Positions 28,215 to 36,054 of a stretch of 64,000 nt of DNA are shown here, piece after piece. Position numbers and translations under genes: made by a program. The stretch is taken from contig NZ_JARGCS010000007.1 of NCBI RefSeq assembly GCF_029193575.1, positions 62,001 to 126,000 on the forward strand. Direction: 5' to 3'. Under the pieces are notes generated by a model. The model was not told where the DNA came from, searched no databases, and was given only the letters and a program-made list of their open reading frames with translations. Position 1 is the stretch's first letter. Each line of letters begins with the position of its first letter. This DNA comes from Pseudomonas entomophila. GTDB lineage: Bacteria; Pseudomonadota; Gammaproteobacteria; Pseudomonadales; Pseudomonadaceae.

Positions 28215-28610
28215 ATGCCACTCATCGACATTGGCGAGCTGTCCAGGCTCAGTGGCGTCCCGCCATCGGCGCTGCGCTACTACGAGGCCGTGGGGTTGAT
28301 CCGCTCGCGCGGTCGGCACGGGCTGCGTCGGCAATACGGCGAAGAGACACCCACCCAGCTGGCGCTGATCGCCCTGGGCAAGGCGGCGGGGTTCTCGCTG
28401 GAGGAGATCAAGGGCATGTTCGGCGAGCATGGCGCGCCGGACCTGCCACGCCCAACGCTGCTGGCGCGGGCCGACGCGCTGGACCAGCAGATCGCCCGCC
28501 TGGCCGCGCTGCGCGACACGCTGCGGCATGTGGCCGAGTGCCCGGCACCCAGCCATATGCAATGCCCGAAGTTCAAGAAGCTGCTGCGTCAGGCACAACG
28601 CGGGGGTTGA
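28215..28610 (+). CDS. MerR-family transcriptional regulator
   Basis: A 131-residue regulator with N-terminal winged helix (LIDIGELSRLSGVPPSALRYYEAVGLIRSRGRHGLRRQY), a coiled dimer helix (about 80-105) and a short C-terminal tail CPAPSHMQCPKFKKLL with two cysteines. It most likely senses a toxic small molecule and switches on the divergent MFS pump through the 19-bp-spacer promoter between them. The two tail cysteines could bind metal or react with an oxidant, but this is only a suggestion. Confidence 0.88.
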   Translation: MPLIDIGELSRLSGVPPSALRYYEAVGLIRSRGRHGLRRQYGEETPTQLALIALGKAAGFSLEEIKGMFGEHGAPDLPRPTLLARADALDQQIARLAALRDTLRHVAECPAPSHMQCPKFKKLLRQAQRGG

Positions 28611-28635
28611 GGGGGCTGCGTTGCAGCCCTAGGCA

Positions 28636-29112
28636 TCACTGCACATTCACGGTGATGGTCTTCGACTCGACGCTCGGCTTGAACGGCACGTGATACTGGT
28701 CACCCAGCACCAGTTGCAGGGTGTGCTTGCCCGGGGTCAGGGTCAGGCTCACTTCGGTCTGCGCCTTGCCGAAGTGCAGCACCTGCGGCCCCGCCGGCAG
28801 CGGCTGGTTGCCCTCGGGCAGCAGGCTGGTGGGCAGCGGCTGGTCAGCGGCCGGGGCCTTGTCGACGTCCACCAGCAGGTGGTGGTGGCCGGTATGCGGG
28901 GTCTGGTCACCCGCAGGCTTGAGCGCCATGCCCTCGATGCCGAACTTGACCGTGAAGGTCTTGTCGACCGTCGCGCCATCGGCGGGGGAAACGATGAAGA
29001 CCTTGGCGCCCTCCGGTGGCTGCTGGCTCTTCAGTGCATCCGCGGCGCTGGCGACCAGCGACACGCCCATCAGCAGGCCGGCGACGGCGGCACGCGAAAC
29101 GAGGCTTTTCAT
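28636..29112 (-). CDS. DUF4399 secreted protein
   Basis: A 158-residue periplasmic protein with a cleavable signal peptide (cut after ASA, about residue 23) and a DUF4399 domain: VFIVSPADGATVDKTFTVKFGIEGMALKPAG, then TGHHHLLVDVD with three adjacent histidines and HTLQLVLGDQYHVPF. Immunoglobulin-like beta fold is expected, and the histidine cluster could bind metal. The function is unknown. It converges with the MerR gene and diverges from the small solute-binding protein gene. Confidence 0.85.
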   Translation of the reverse strand: MKSLVSRAAVAGLLMGVSLVASAADALKSQQPPEGAKVFIVSPADGATVDKTFTVKFGIEGMALKPAGDQTPHTGHHHLLVDVDKAPAADQPLPTSLLPEGNQPLPAGPQVLHFGKAQTEVSLTLTPGKHTLQLVLGDQYHVPFKPSVESKTITVNVQ

Positions 29113-29338
29113 TCACTTCTCCTGTATTCCATGGCAGTTGCCCCACCCGCGCAAAACCGCGCCGGGGGTACTTCACCATAGTCCAGATGCGGCGCCCGAG
29201 GTTCACCCGCGCGGGCAGAAAAATTTCTGCCACGGCGCAAACCTTAGTAAGGTCCTGGGGTCATAGGCTGCGTTCGACCGGGCAGAGGAAAAAGCCACGG
29301 CGAATGACATTCACCTGCCAAAGAAGAAAGGGGCACTC

Positions 29339-29827
29339 ATGCGTTTGACCATTGGCGTACTACTGGGGGTACTGCTCAGTCCATTGGCCCAGGCCGAGCT
29401 GATCGACGAAATCAACGACCGCGGCGAACTGCGCATTGCCGTGCAGGCCGACACCGCGCCCTACGCCTTCAAGGAAAACGAGCACCTGACCGGCTTCGAC
29501 ATCGAGCTGGGCCAGGCGCTGGCCAAGGAACTGGACCTGCGCGCCGAATTCATCGAAGCCCCCGCCGCCGAGCTGCTGCCTGGCGTGGAAAGCGGCAAGT
29601 ACGATATCGCCCTGGACCCGTTCGAAGGCGACAAGCAGCTGGATGCGGCCCTGGACATGAGCGAAGCCTATGGCCGCGATGCCCGGGTGATTCCGTTCCA
29701 GAAGGACAACCCGGCGTTCGAGAGCGCGGTCAACAACGCCCTGCAGCGGATCAAGGACGACGGGCGCATGGCCGCACTGGAAGACAAGTGGCTCAAGGCC
29801 GAGCAGCAGGCCGCCGAGGGCCAGTGA
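29339..29827 (+). CDS. Shortened solute-binding protein (SBP family 3), secreted
   Basis: A 162-residue protein with a signal peptide (cut after LAQA, about residue 18) and the lobe-1 sequence of amino-acid binding proteins: ELRIAVQADTAPYAFKENEHLTGFDIELGQALAKELDLRAEFIEAPAAELLPGVESGKYDIAL. It then passes directly to the C-terminal helix AVNNALQRIKDDGRMAALEDKWL. Normal members have about 250 residues, so most of lobe 2 is missing with the frame kept. No permease or ATPase gene is adjacent. It may bind a ligand or a partner protein rather than feed a transporter. Confidence 0.75.
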   Translation: MRLTIGVLLGVLLSPLAQAELIDEINDRGELRIAVQADTAPYAFKENEHLTGFDIELGQALAKELDLRAEFIEAPAAELLPGVESGKYDIALDPFEGDKQLDAALDMSEAYGRDARVIPFQKDNPAFESAVNNALQRIKDDGRMAALEDKWLKAEQQAAEGQ

Positions 29828-29854
29828 TGCCGGGGCCGCTGTGCGGCCCCCGCG

Positions 29855-30361
29855 CTACACCCCGCCGTCCAGCGCCACCCTCGCCTCTTCCAGCTCCAGC
29901 TCACTGAACACCAGCACCCCCTCGCGCCGCAGCAGCGCCGTGGTCACCCCTTCCCCCGCCACCTTCACCCCACCGAACGTGCCGTCATAGGTCACCCGAT
30001 TACCGCACGACGGGCTGCCCGCCTTGAGCACCGCGACGCGGATGCCGTGCCGACGCACCAGCGCCAGTGCCTGCCGCGCGCCGGCGAGAAACGCCGCGCT
30101 GACATCCTCGCCGCCGACCGTCAGCACCTGCGCCTGGCCATCGAGCACCGCCCCGCCCTGCCCACCCGGAATCTCCGCAGGCGGGCGCGGCGTCGGCAGC
30201 CCACCGGCCACCTCCGGGCACAACGGCACGACCCGCCCTTCGGCCTGCCAGCGTTGCAACAGGTCGGGGTGGCCACTGGCGCGCCCGTCGTAGCGCACCG
30301 GCTGGCCCAGCAGGCAGGCGCTGACCAGCACCTTGGGCAATTCAGAACGGGTCGTTGCCAC
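29855..30361 (-). CDS. DUF523 / TudS-like Fe-S desulfidase
   Basis: A 168-residue DUF523 protein. The three conserved cysteines C16 (SACLLG), C48 (PLCPEVAGGLPTPR) and C119 (KAGSPSCGN) match the [4Fe-4S] ligands of thiouracil desulfidase TudS, which removes sulfur from thiouracil; short single-domain forms are known in pseudomonads. I use the GTG at 30361, which overlaps the end of the upstream oxygenase gene by 20 bp; a TTG at 30337 would give a start closer to the conserved core. Substrate is inferred from the family. Confidence 0.83.
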   Translation of the reverse strand: MATTRSELPKVLVSACLLGQPVRYDGRASGHPDLLQRWQAEGRVVPLCPEVAGGLPTPRPPAEIPGGQGGAVLDGQAQVLTVGGEDVSAAFLAGARQALALVRRHGIRVAVLKAGSPSCGNRVTYDGTFGGVKVAGEGVTTALLRREGVLVFSELELEEARVALDGGV

Positions 30362-30953
30362 GACGGCGGAACCAGCCGGTCAGCGACAGGCGTTCACGCC
30401 CGGCCGCCAGCACTTCGTGGGGAATGTCAGCCGAGAGGAACGCGACCAGGCAGCCGGCCAGCGGCTGCACATCGTGGGCCACGTCACCGTCGAGGAACAT
30501 GCGCAGTTGGCCGCCGTCTTCCGGCTGCCAGTCTTCGTTGAGGTAGAGGATCACCGACACCGCGCGCCGGTCGTCGTCGCGAAAACGGTCCAGGTGGCGG
30601 CGGTAGAAGGCCCCCGGCGGGTACAAGGCGAAGTGGCACTCGTAGTCTTCCAACCCCAGGTACAGGCCTTGGTTGAGCGCCTGGCGCAAGCCGTCCATCG
30701 CCGCCAGGTACTGGTCGCAGGCTACGGACTGGCCGGGTTCGAGCCACTGGATGCGGTCGCCGCGGATCGCCTCGCGCACCTCCTGGCCATCACCGCGCCC
30801 CACGCTGGCGGGGCGGATGGCGCGCAGGCGGCATTCGTCCGCGAGGGTGCGCAGCAGCTCGACGGGCAGAAACAGCGACTGCTGCGTCCAGCCACGCTCG
30901 GCGAGGTCGTCGACGATGCGCGCGTGCATCGAATCTTCAGGTGAGGTGTGCAT
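30342..30953 (-). CDS. 2-oxoglutarate-Fe(II) dioxygenase (prolyl 4-hydroxylase type)
   Basis: A 203-residue protein with the full iron triad and co-substrate residue: H120 and D122 in YRRHLDRFRDD, H179 in DIPHEVL, and R188. VSVILYLNEDWQPEDGGQLRMF is the family core. Such single-domain enzymes hydroxylate proteins or small molecules; the substrate is unknown. The start is uncertain: ATG at 30953 is used, 30929 and 30962 are alternatives, and no clear ribosome site is seen. It overlaps the DUF523 gene downstream, so the two proteins are probably made together. Confidence 0.85.
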   Translation of the reverse strand: MHTSPEDSMHARIVDDLAERGWTQQSLFLPVELLRTLADECRLRAIRPASVGRGDGQEVREAIRGDRIQWLEPGQSVACDQYLAAMDGLRQALNQGLYLGLEDYECHFALYPPGAFYRRHLDRFRDDDRRAVSVILYLNEDWQPEDGGQLRMFLDGDVAHDVQPLAGCLVAFLSADIPHEVLAAGRERLSLTGWFRRRGNDPF

Positions 30954-31075
30954 GGCGCGCATAGTAGCCACTCGTTGATGAAACCAACAGCGCCGCCTGG
31001 CCGCCAACCGTCACTGGCGGCTCGACAAAGCCCCGCCACGCCAAGACAATAGCGGCCTGCCGACAGGAGTCCTGA

Positions 31076-31831
31076 ATGCGCCGTTTGTTTTCCCTGCTTC
31101 TGCTGATGATCTGCACCATGCCTGTCTGGGCAGACAGCCTCGACCAGCTCTACAAGGCCGCCGGCTGGCCCGACCAGCGCGCCCACTTCAACGATGCCAT
31201 CGGTGCCGCGCAGCAGCGCTACCGCAATAGCCTGCCGCCGTCGGTGTACCAGGCCTTGGTCAACAACAGCAGCCAGCGCTTCGAAGCCCAGGCCATGGAC
31301 CGCCGTGCCCAGGCGCAACTGCGCGCCAACCTGAAGAACCCGGCACCGGCGCTGGCGTTCTTCCAGTCGCCGCTGGGGCGCAAGGTAGTGGCCGCCGAGC
31401 TGCTGGCCACGCGCAAGGACCAGTTGGCGAAGAACGCCAAGGGCCTGCCGAAGGTCCCGGCCAGCGACACCCGCCAGTTGATCATCGGCCACCTGGCCCA
31501 GGCCCTGCCCGCCCGTGAGGCGGGCGCCGAGGTCAGCCTGGCGATCGCCGGGGTGGCCGCCGACAGCCTCAGCTCGATGCTGCCCGGCCTGCTCGGCGCT
31601 GGCCAGGCCCAGGGCCTGGTGGATGGCCAGCGCCAGCGCCTGATGGAGCAGATCGGCGAAGACCTGAACAACACCCTGCTGTACGTCTACCGCGACCTCT
31701 CCGACGCCGAGCTGGAGGAGTTCGCCACCTTCGCCGAGTCGCCGGAAGGCCAGGCCTACTACAAGGCCGCCGTGGCCGCCGTGCGCGCGGGCCTGGCGGT
31801 CGGCCAAAGCGGCAGCGACCTCAAGCAGTGA
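31076..31831 (+). CDS. DUF2059 secreted protein
   Basis: A 251-residue protein with a signal peptide (cut after VWA, about residue 19) and a helical DUF2059 domain in its C-terminal part (DLNNTLLYVYRDLSDAELEEFATFAESPEGQAYYKAAV), a pattern seen also once earlier in weaker form (ALAFFQSPLGRKVVAAEL). It has no known enzymatic residues. Its TGA abuts the stop of the convergent hydrolase gene. Confidence 0.83.
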   Translation: MRRLFSLLLLMICTMPVWADSLDQLYKAAGWPDQRAHFNDAIGAAQQRYRNSLPPSVYQALVNNSSQRFEAQAMDRRAQAQLRANLKNPAPALAFFQSPLGRKVVAAELLATRKDQLAKNAKGLPKVPASDTRQLIIGHLAQALPAREAGAEVSLAIAGVAADSLSSMLPGLLGAGQAQGLVDGQRQRLMEQIGEDLNNTLLYVYRDLSDAELEEFATFAESPEGQAYYKAAVAAVRAGLAVGQSGSDLKQ

Positions 31832-32758
31832 TCAGGCCAGACGCTGGTCGATGAACGCCAGGTAACGCTCGCGGATGCCCGGCAGCTCGTTGGCCAGGTG
31901 GTGGCGGGCTTCGGGCAGCATCAGGATCTGCGGCTCGGCGAACTTGGCCTTGAGCACCTCGAGGTTGTAGCGCCAATCCACCGTGCCGTCGGCCTCGCCT
32001 TGCACGATCAGCGGCTGGCGCGAACTGCGCGGCGCCGCCTCGATACGCTTGATCCATTCCACCAGCGCCCCCACCCAGGCCGTCGGCAGGCGCCGCGGTT
32101 GCAGCGGGTCGGCCTGCAGGAACGGCAGGAACGCCGGGTCGTTGCTGTTCTCGCTGAAACGCCGCTCGATGCCATCGACGAAATGGCGCAGCACCCAATA
32201 GCTGAGTTTCGACCAGTGCCAATCTCGCGGCCGCACCAGTGGTGCCAGCAGGATCACCTGGCCATCCACCGGGCTGTGGCTGCCGGCGTGCAGCAGGTGG
32301 TCGACGGCGATCGCGCCGCCCGTGCTCTGCCCACACAAATGCCAGCGGCGTGGCAGGTCTAGCGCGCGGGCCTGTTCGAACAGCGCCTCGAGGGTGTGCT
32401 GGTAGGCGGCGAAGTCGGTGATGCTGGCGCGCTCGCCGCTGGACAGGCCATGACCCGGCAGGTCGCAGGCGACCACTGCGAAGCGCTGGCCCAGGGCCCA
32501 TTCGACCAAGTGCCGGTACAGCCCCATGTGGTCGTAGTAGCCGTGCAGCAGGAACAGGGTGGCCACCGGCGCAGGCGGCAGCCACACCTGCCCGACCAGC
32601 GCGAACCCCGCCGCCTGGAAGCCGCCCAGCCAGCTGCTGGCGGGCAGGTCGAGGCCGTAGAAGCGCTGGTAGTCGCGGGCCTGGGCCGACAACGGCTGGC
32701 GAGCCGCCAGCGGTGCGAGGCTGGCGCGCAGCAGGTCGGGGTGAAAGGGTGCAGGCAT
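31832..32758 (-). CDS. Alpha/beta hydrolase (serine aminopeptidase S33 / monoacylglycerol-lipase type)
   Basis: A 308-residue hydrolase with oxyanion HGYYDHMGLYRH, CDLPGHGLSSGERASI, nucleophile S145 in GQSTGG, acid in GEADGTVDW and histidine in PEARHHLANE. The HGYYDH plus PGHGLS pattern is that of the lysophospholipase/monoacylglycerol lipase group. There is no signal peptide, so it is cytoplasmic. The natural ester is unknown. It converges on the DUF2059 gene. Confidence 0.87.
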   Translation of the reverse strand: MPAPFHPDLLRASLAPLAARQPLSAQARDYQRFYGLDLPASSWLGGFQAAGFALVGQVWLPPAPVATLFLLHGYYDHMGLYRHLVEWALGQRFAVVACDLPGHGLSSGERASITDFAAYQHTLEALFEQARALDLPRRWHLCGQSTGGAIAVDHLLHAGSHSPVDGQVILLAPLVRPRDWHWSKLSYWVLRHFVDGIERRFSENSNDPAFLPFLQADPLQPRRLPTAWVGALVEWIKRIEAAPRSSRQPLIVQGEADGTVDWRYNLEVLKAKFAEPQILMLPEARHHLANELPGIRERYLAFIDQRLA

Positions 32759-32832
32759 CGATACATCCAGAGTGTCACAAGCATTGATCTGCGATATTCA
32801 GCTCTGCGCCCAGCCATGGCAAGCTGGCGTCC

Positions 32833-32864
32833 CTTGCAGGAGCGGGCTGACCCCGCGCCTGAGG
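32833..32864. repeat. Degenerate single REP element
   Basis: A REP core with mismatches (GGAGCGGGCTGACCCCGCGC) in the gap between the divergent hydrolase and DUF6436 genes. Confidence 0.5.
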
Positions 32865-32891
32865 GGTTGCGTCGTTTTCAGTGGAATCACC

Positions 32892-33458
32892 ATGCGAATC
32901 GTCACCACACTGCTCGCCACCCTGCTCTGCGCCGCCGCCCTGTGGTGGGCCTACGACAGTTTCCAGGCCCGCTACCTGCGCCCGTTCGACGACCAGGCCA
33001 CGCTGTTCGACGGCAGCCAGCTGCGCCTGCCCGCCGACCTCGCCGGCCCCGGCCCGATCCGCGTGGTGCACTTCTGGGACCCCGCCTGCCCGTGCAACGT
33101 CGGCAACCAGCAGCACCTGGGCGAGCTGCTCGAACATTTCGCCCCGCTCGGCGTGACCTTCCACGTGCTGCAAAAACCCGGCAGCCACGGCCAGCTCCCG
33201 GCCAACCTCACCGCGCTCCAGCCCCTGGCCGCGCTCCCCGGCAGCGAACACCTGCCCGCCACCCCCGCCGTGGCCATCTGGGACCGCAACGGCGATCTCG
33301 CCTACTTCGGCCCCTACAGCGAAGGCGCGGTGTGCAATTCCAGCAACAGCTTCATCGAACCAGTCCTCAAGGCCCTGCTCGATGGCCGCCGGGTGCAGGT
33401 CTCCAACACGTTGGCCATCGGGTGTTATTGCCCCTGGAGGCAAACCAGCCTGCCATAG
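32892..33458 (+). CDS. DUF6436-type thioredoxin-fold membrane-anchored protein
   Basis: A 188-residue protein with an N-terminal TM anchor (about residues 3-21) and a thioredoxin-like domain: VVHFWDPACPCNVGNQQHL, where C66 and C68 form a CPC rather than CxxC motif, TPAVAIWDRNGDLAYFGPYSEG, and a C-terminal CYCPW. The periplasmic location suggests a thiol-redox or metal-handling role, not proved. Start at 32892 is the first ATG of the conserved part. The gene lies 65 bp upstream of the bacteriocin gene in the same direction; a shared transcript is possible. Confidence 0.72.
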   Translation: MRIVTTLLATLLCAAALWWAYDSFQARYLRPFDDQATLFDGSQLRLPADLAGPGPIRVVHFWDPACPCNVGNQQHLGELLEHFAPLGVTFHVLQKPGSHGQLPANLTALQPLAALPGSEHLPATPAVAIWDRNGDLAYFGPYSEGAVCNSSNSFIEPVLKALLDGRRVQVSNTLAIGCYCPWRQTSLP

Positions 33459-33497
33459 ATAGCTACAGCAGACGCCCAGGCGAGGATCCCTAGGGTG

Positions 33498-33530
33498 GCG
33501 ACATACAGAAAAGGAGACCCTGTATGTCGC
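33498..33530 (+). promoter_or_regulatory. Perfect hairpin over the bacteriocin ribosome site and start codon
   Basis: Arms GCGACATACAG (33498-33508) and CTGTATGTCGC (33520-33530) pair over all 11 bp. The 11-base loop contains AAGGAGA, the ribosome binding site, and the start ATG (33524-33526) is inside the 3' arm. In mRNA the start codon would be paired while the Shine-Dalgarno is exposed in the loop, a layout that would hold translation low until the stem opens. It could equally be a protein operator; it does not match the LexA box. Confidence 0.65.
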
Positions 33531-35746
33531 AAAGAACCCCATTGGATCTACCCCAGTCCCATGTAAGGGACACGTTCCCAAGACCGCCCACCACCCTGCA
33601 TTTCGGCCCCAATATCTTCTGGAGCCATAACCGGATCCCCCCGCACTACCTGACCTCGACGTTTCGCCCCGGTCACCTGGTGATCGACCTGGTCCCCCGG
33701 ATCGAGGGGGACAAGCAACAGGTCCAGCAGGAGCACGAGCAGCTCCTGGCTGGCCTGGATGCACAGCTGGAGCACGCGATCGCTGCCCGAGCGGGCTCCC
33801 TGGCGGGGCTCAGCGAGATCACCGGCCTGGAGCGCCGGATCACGGCGGTCGAGCAATTGCGCAGCGAGTATCAGGTTCGCCAGCAGAGCGTGTCACAGCA
33901 GGCCAACCACTTCTTCGGCGGCGACCCCGTGCATCGCAGCTTCGAAGACTTCGTGGCCATCACTCGACAAACCAACGCCGCCGCCGACCCTCGCCAGGCC
34001 TGGCTGGCTTCCTATCGCGCGGCATTCGAGGCCAAGCGACTGAAGCTGACGGTGGCCAAGCTGACCGGCAGACGCGCCAAGCTGCAAACCGAGCATTCCA
34101 ACGCCAAGTATCGATCCCGCCAGCGCGACAGCATCAACCGACTGATCAACCAAGTCGAATCGAGACTCAACCAGTCGCTTGAAAACCGACACGACTACCA
34201 GGCCAGCAAGGAAGCGATGAGTCAGCTCCTGACTGCCTTCCAGCGTCATGCCCAAGACGATGTCGCTGAACCCGCCGCACTTGCCCACTCACAGGCGCTC
34301 GAGACGGAAACGTCCGACCTGATTCGGGCACGCGCAGCGCTGCGTAAGCAGACCTTCCTGACGGACCTCAACGCCAAGCTTCTCCAGTCGACCCCGGCCA
34401 GCCTGGATCACGCGCTGCGCTTCGAAAAGCCCTACGCCCCGATCGAGCGCAAGGGTGAGCTGATCCAGCTCAAGCATCGGATCAGTGACTACAGCAACCA
34501 GCATCGAACCACCTGGCCCTCGGAGAAAGCCTCCAGCGACATCCTCGAAGCGCAGGCCAGGCAAGCCATCAGTGCGGCGTTCGAAGAGCAGCTGTACCTG
34601 TCCACGCTTTCCGGGCGCACCCCCAGCAATACCCCCGTCACCTTCAATGCCTGGAGCGCCAGCACCACCCACCCCCTGATCCTGGCGACCACACGGGGCG
34701 CGGTGACGCACTTCGAAGCGATCTGGGCCGCCTTTGCCCAGAGCCTGGGCAAGGCCGCGCTGACCCTGCTGAGCCAGGCCGCACTGGGGGCCATGAGGTA
34801 CGCCCCGCTGATGCTTTACTCCGCCCGCCTGGGTGACGGCGAACGCATGGGTGTGAGCGTACCTCTGGCGTCGATGACGCCGGGCGCCGACCTCACCCAC
34901 GACGCCAACCGCCGGGCCGGGCAAACCCTCGAATTGCCGCTACGCATGAATGCGGTACCTGCGGGCGAGGAGACGGAGGTCTACCTCGCGGCGACCGACG
35001 GCAGTGGCGTGCTGCGCGATGTCCGTGTGCGCCAAGCCCAGTGGGACCCAGGGCAAGGCGCGTATCGCTTCACCACCGAAGGGCCTGGCGGCGCGACCCT
35101 GCTCTGGCACCCGGCAACACCGCCCAGCAGCCTGGACACCTACGACCCCGAAACCGGTAACGCCATCCCGGCGCTGCCCATCGTGGAAGACCTGCAGAAA
35201 CACTACCCCGGCAGCATCCAAGTGCCCCGCGAGCCGGAGATCCGCACCTTCCCGGCCACCCCTGACGCGGACATCGACGACTACGTCATCATCTTCCCGG
35301 CCGATTCGGGGTTGGCGCCGATCTACGTGATGCTGCGCAATCCGCGGAAGATCCCCGGGTACAGCAGTGGCGCAGGGCAACTGACCTCGGATCGATTCCT
35401 GGAGGGCGCAATCACACCGGAAGGGGCGCCGATTCCTTCACGCATTGCGGAAAAGCTAACCGGGCGGTGGTATGCGGAGTTCGATAGGCTCAGGGAGGCG
35501 TTTTGGAAGGAAGTGGCGGCGGATTCAGCGTTCAGTATGCATTTCACCCAAGGTAATCTTGCGAGAATGGGGGCTGGCCTGGCTCCACGGTCACCAGGCG
35601 CCGAGCGCGTGGGAAAACGTACCTCATTTGAGTTGCACCATATCAACGCAGTGGCCAATGGCGGAGCGGTGTACGACTTAGACAATATTGTCGTTATGAC
35701 CCCCCGCAAGCACATTGATCATCACAGCAAGAGGACTTCCGAATGA
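33524..35746 (+). CDS. S-type pyocin-like HNH DNase bacteriocin
   Basis: A 740-residue predicted toxin that would cut target-cell DNA. The first 65 residues are proline-rich and unlike the receptor-binding part of known S pyocins; residues about 65-320 are helical and charged, probably coiled coil; about 420-580 resembles the S-type pyocin translocation domain (LPLRMNAVPAGEETEVYLAATDGSGVLRDVRVRQAQWDPG); about 610-740 is the colicin E9-type nuclease with all metal and catalytic positions (H705, H706, N721, H730, H734). No TonB box or lysis gene is evident. It overlaps its immunity gene by ATGA. Export and receptor are unknown; a contact-dependent or type VI route cannot be excluded. Confidence 0.9.
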   Translation: MSQRTPLDLPQSHVRDTFPRPPTTLHFGPNIFWSHNRIPPHYLTSTFRPGHLVIDLVPRIEGDKQQVQQEHEQLLAGLDAQLEHAIAARAGSLAGLSEITGLERRITAVEQLRSEYQVRQQSVSQQANHFFGGDPVHRSFEDFVAITRQTNAAADPRQAWLASYRAAFEAKRLKLTVAKLTGRRAKLQTEHSNAKYRSRQRDSINRLINQVESRLNQSLENRHDYQASKEAMSQLLTAFQRHAQDDVAEPAALAHSQALETETSDLIRARAALRKQTFLTDLNAKLLQSTPASLDHALRFEKPYAPIERKGELIQLKHRISDYSNQHRTTWPSEKASSDILEAQARQAISAAFEEQLYLSTLSGRTPSNTPVTFNAWSASTTHPLILATTRGAVTHFEAIWAAFAQSLGKAALTLLSQAALGAMRYAPLMLYSARLGDGERMGVSVPLASMTPGADLTHDANRRAGQTLELPLRMNAVPAGEETEVYLAATDGSGVLRDVRVRQAQWDPGQGAYRFTTEGPGGATLLWHPATPPSSLDTYDPETGNAIPALPIVEDLQKHYPGSIQVPREPEIRTFPATPDADIDDYVIIFPADSGLAPIYVMLRNPRKIPGYSSGAGQLTSDRFLEGAITPEGAPIPSRIAEKLTGRWYAEFDRLREAFWKEVAADSAFSMHFTQGNLARMGAGLAPRSPGAERVGKRTSFELHHINAVANGGAVYDLDNIVVMTPRKHIDHHSKRTSE

Positions 35747-36018
35747 CCGATAAACATAGACTGGAGGAATTCACCGAAGTCGAATTTCTGGAGCTCATTA
35801 GAGAGTTCTTCGAAAATCGAACCACTCTGACAGGCGACGCATTCGGGCGATATCTTGACGACTTGGTGTTTCGGTTTGAAGAAATCACGGAAAACCCGCT
35901 CGGTTCCGACCTCATCTACTACCCAGGCGAAGGGGCCGACGACAGCCCAGCAGGCGTGCTAGAGCGCGTCAAGCAATGGCGCGCCGCCAACGGCAAACCC
36001 GGCTTCAAGCCTGCTTGA
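35743..36018 (+). CDS. Colicin E/pyocin-type DNase immunity protein
   Basis: A 91-residue acidic protein of the Im2/Im7/Im8/Im9 family, which binds and blocks the adjacent DNase. The conserved helix III region GSDLIYYPGEGADDSPAG, with the paired tyrosines that contact the nuclease, and the C-terminal VKQWRAANGKPGFKPA are nearly those of Im9. The helix I-II region (about residues 18-42) is longer and different, as expected where specificity is set. It starts within the toxin stop codon. Base composition is lower in GC than the neighbours. Confidence 0.95.
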   Translation: MTDKHRLEEFTEVEFLELIREFFENRTTLTGDAFGRYLDDLVFRFEEITENPLGSDLIYYPGEGADDSPAGVLERVKQWRAANGKPGFKPA

Positions 36019-36020
36019 AG

Positions 36021-36052
36021 AAAAGCCCTGCGGCCTCCACCGCAGGGCTTTT
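36021..36052. terminator. Bidirectional intrinsic terminator after the immunity gene
   Basis: A perfect 13-bp stem (AAAAGCCCTGCGG / CCGCAGGGCTTTT) with a 6-base loop, giving U-runs in both directions. It ends the bacteriocin transcript and the convergent acetyltransferase gene. Confidence 0.93.
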
Positions 36053-36054
36053 GC

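Noticed and set aside
29339..29827. Calling the short solute-binding protein a pseudogene
   Set aside because: Signal peptide, frame and C-terminal helix are intact with no frameshift, so it is kept as a gene.
33380..33523. Possible LexA (SOS) or PrtN P-box before the bacteriocin gene
   Set aside because: No CTG-N10-CAG match and no P-box-like sequence were found; the CTG and CAG around 33450-33471 are the wrong distance apart.
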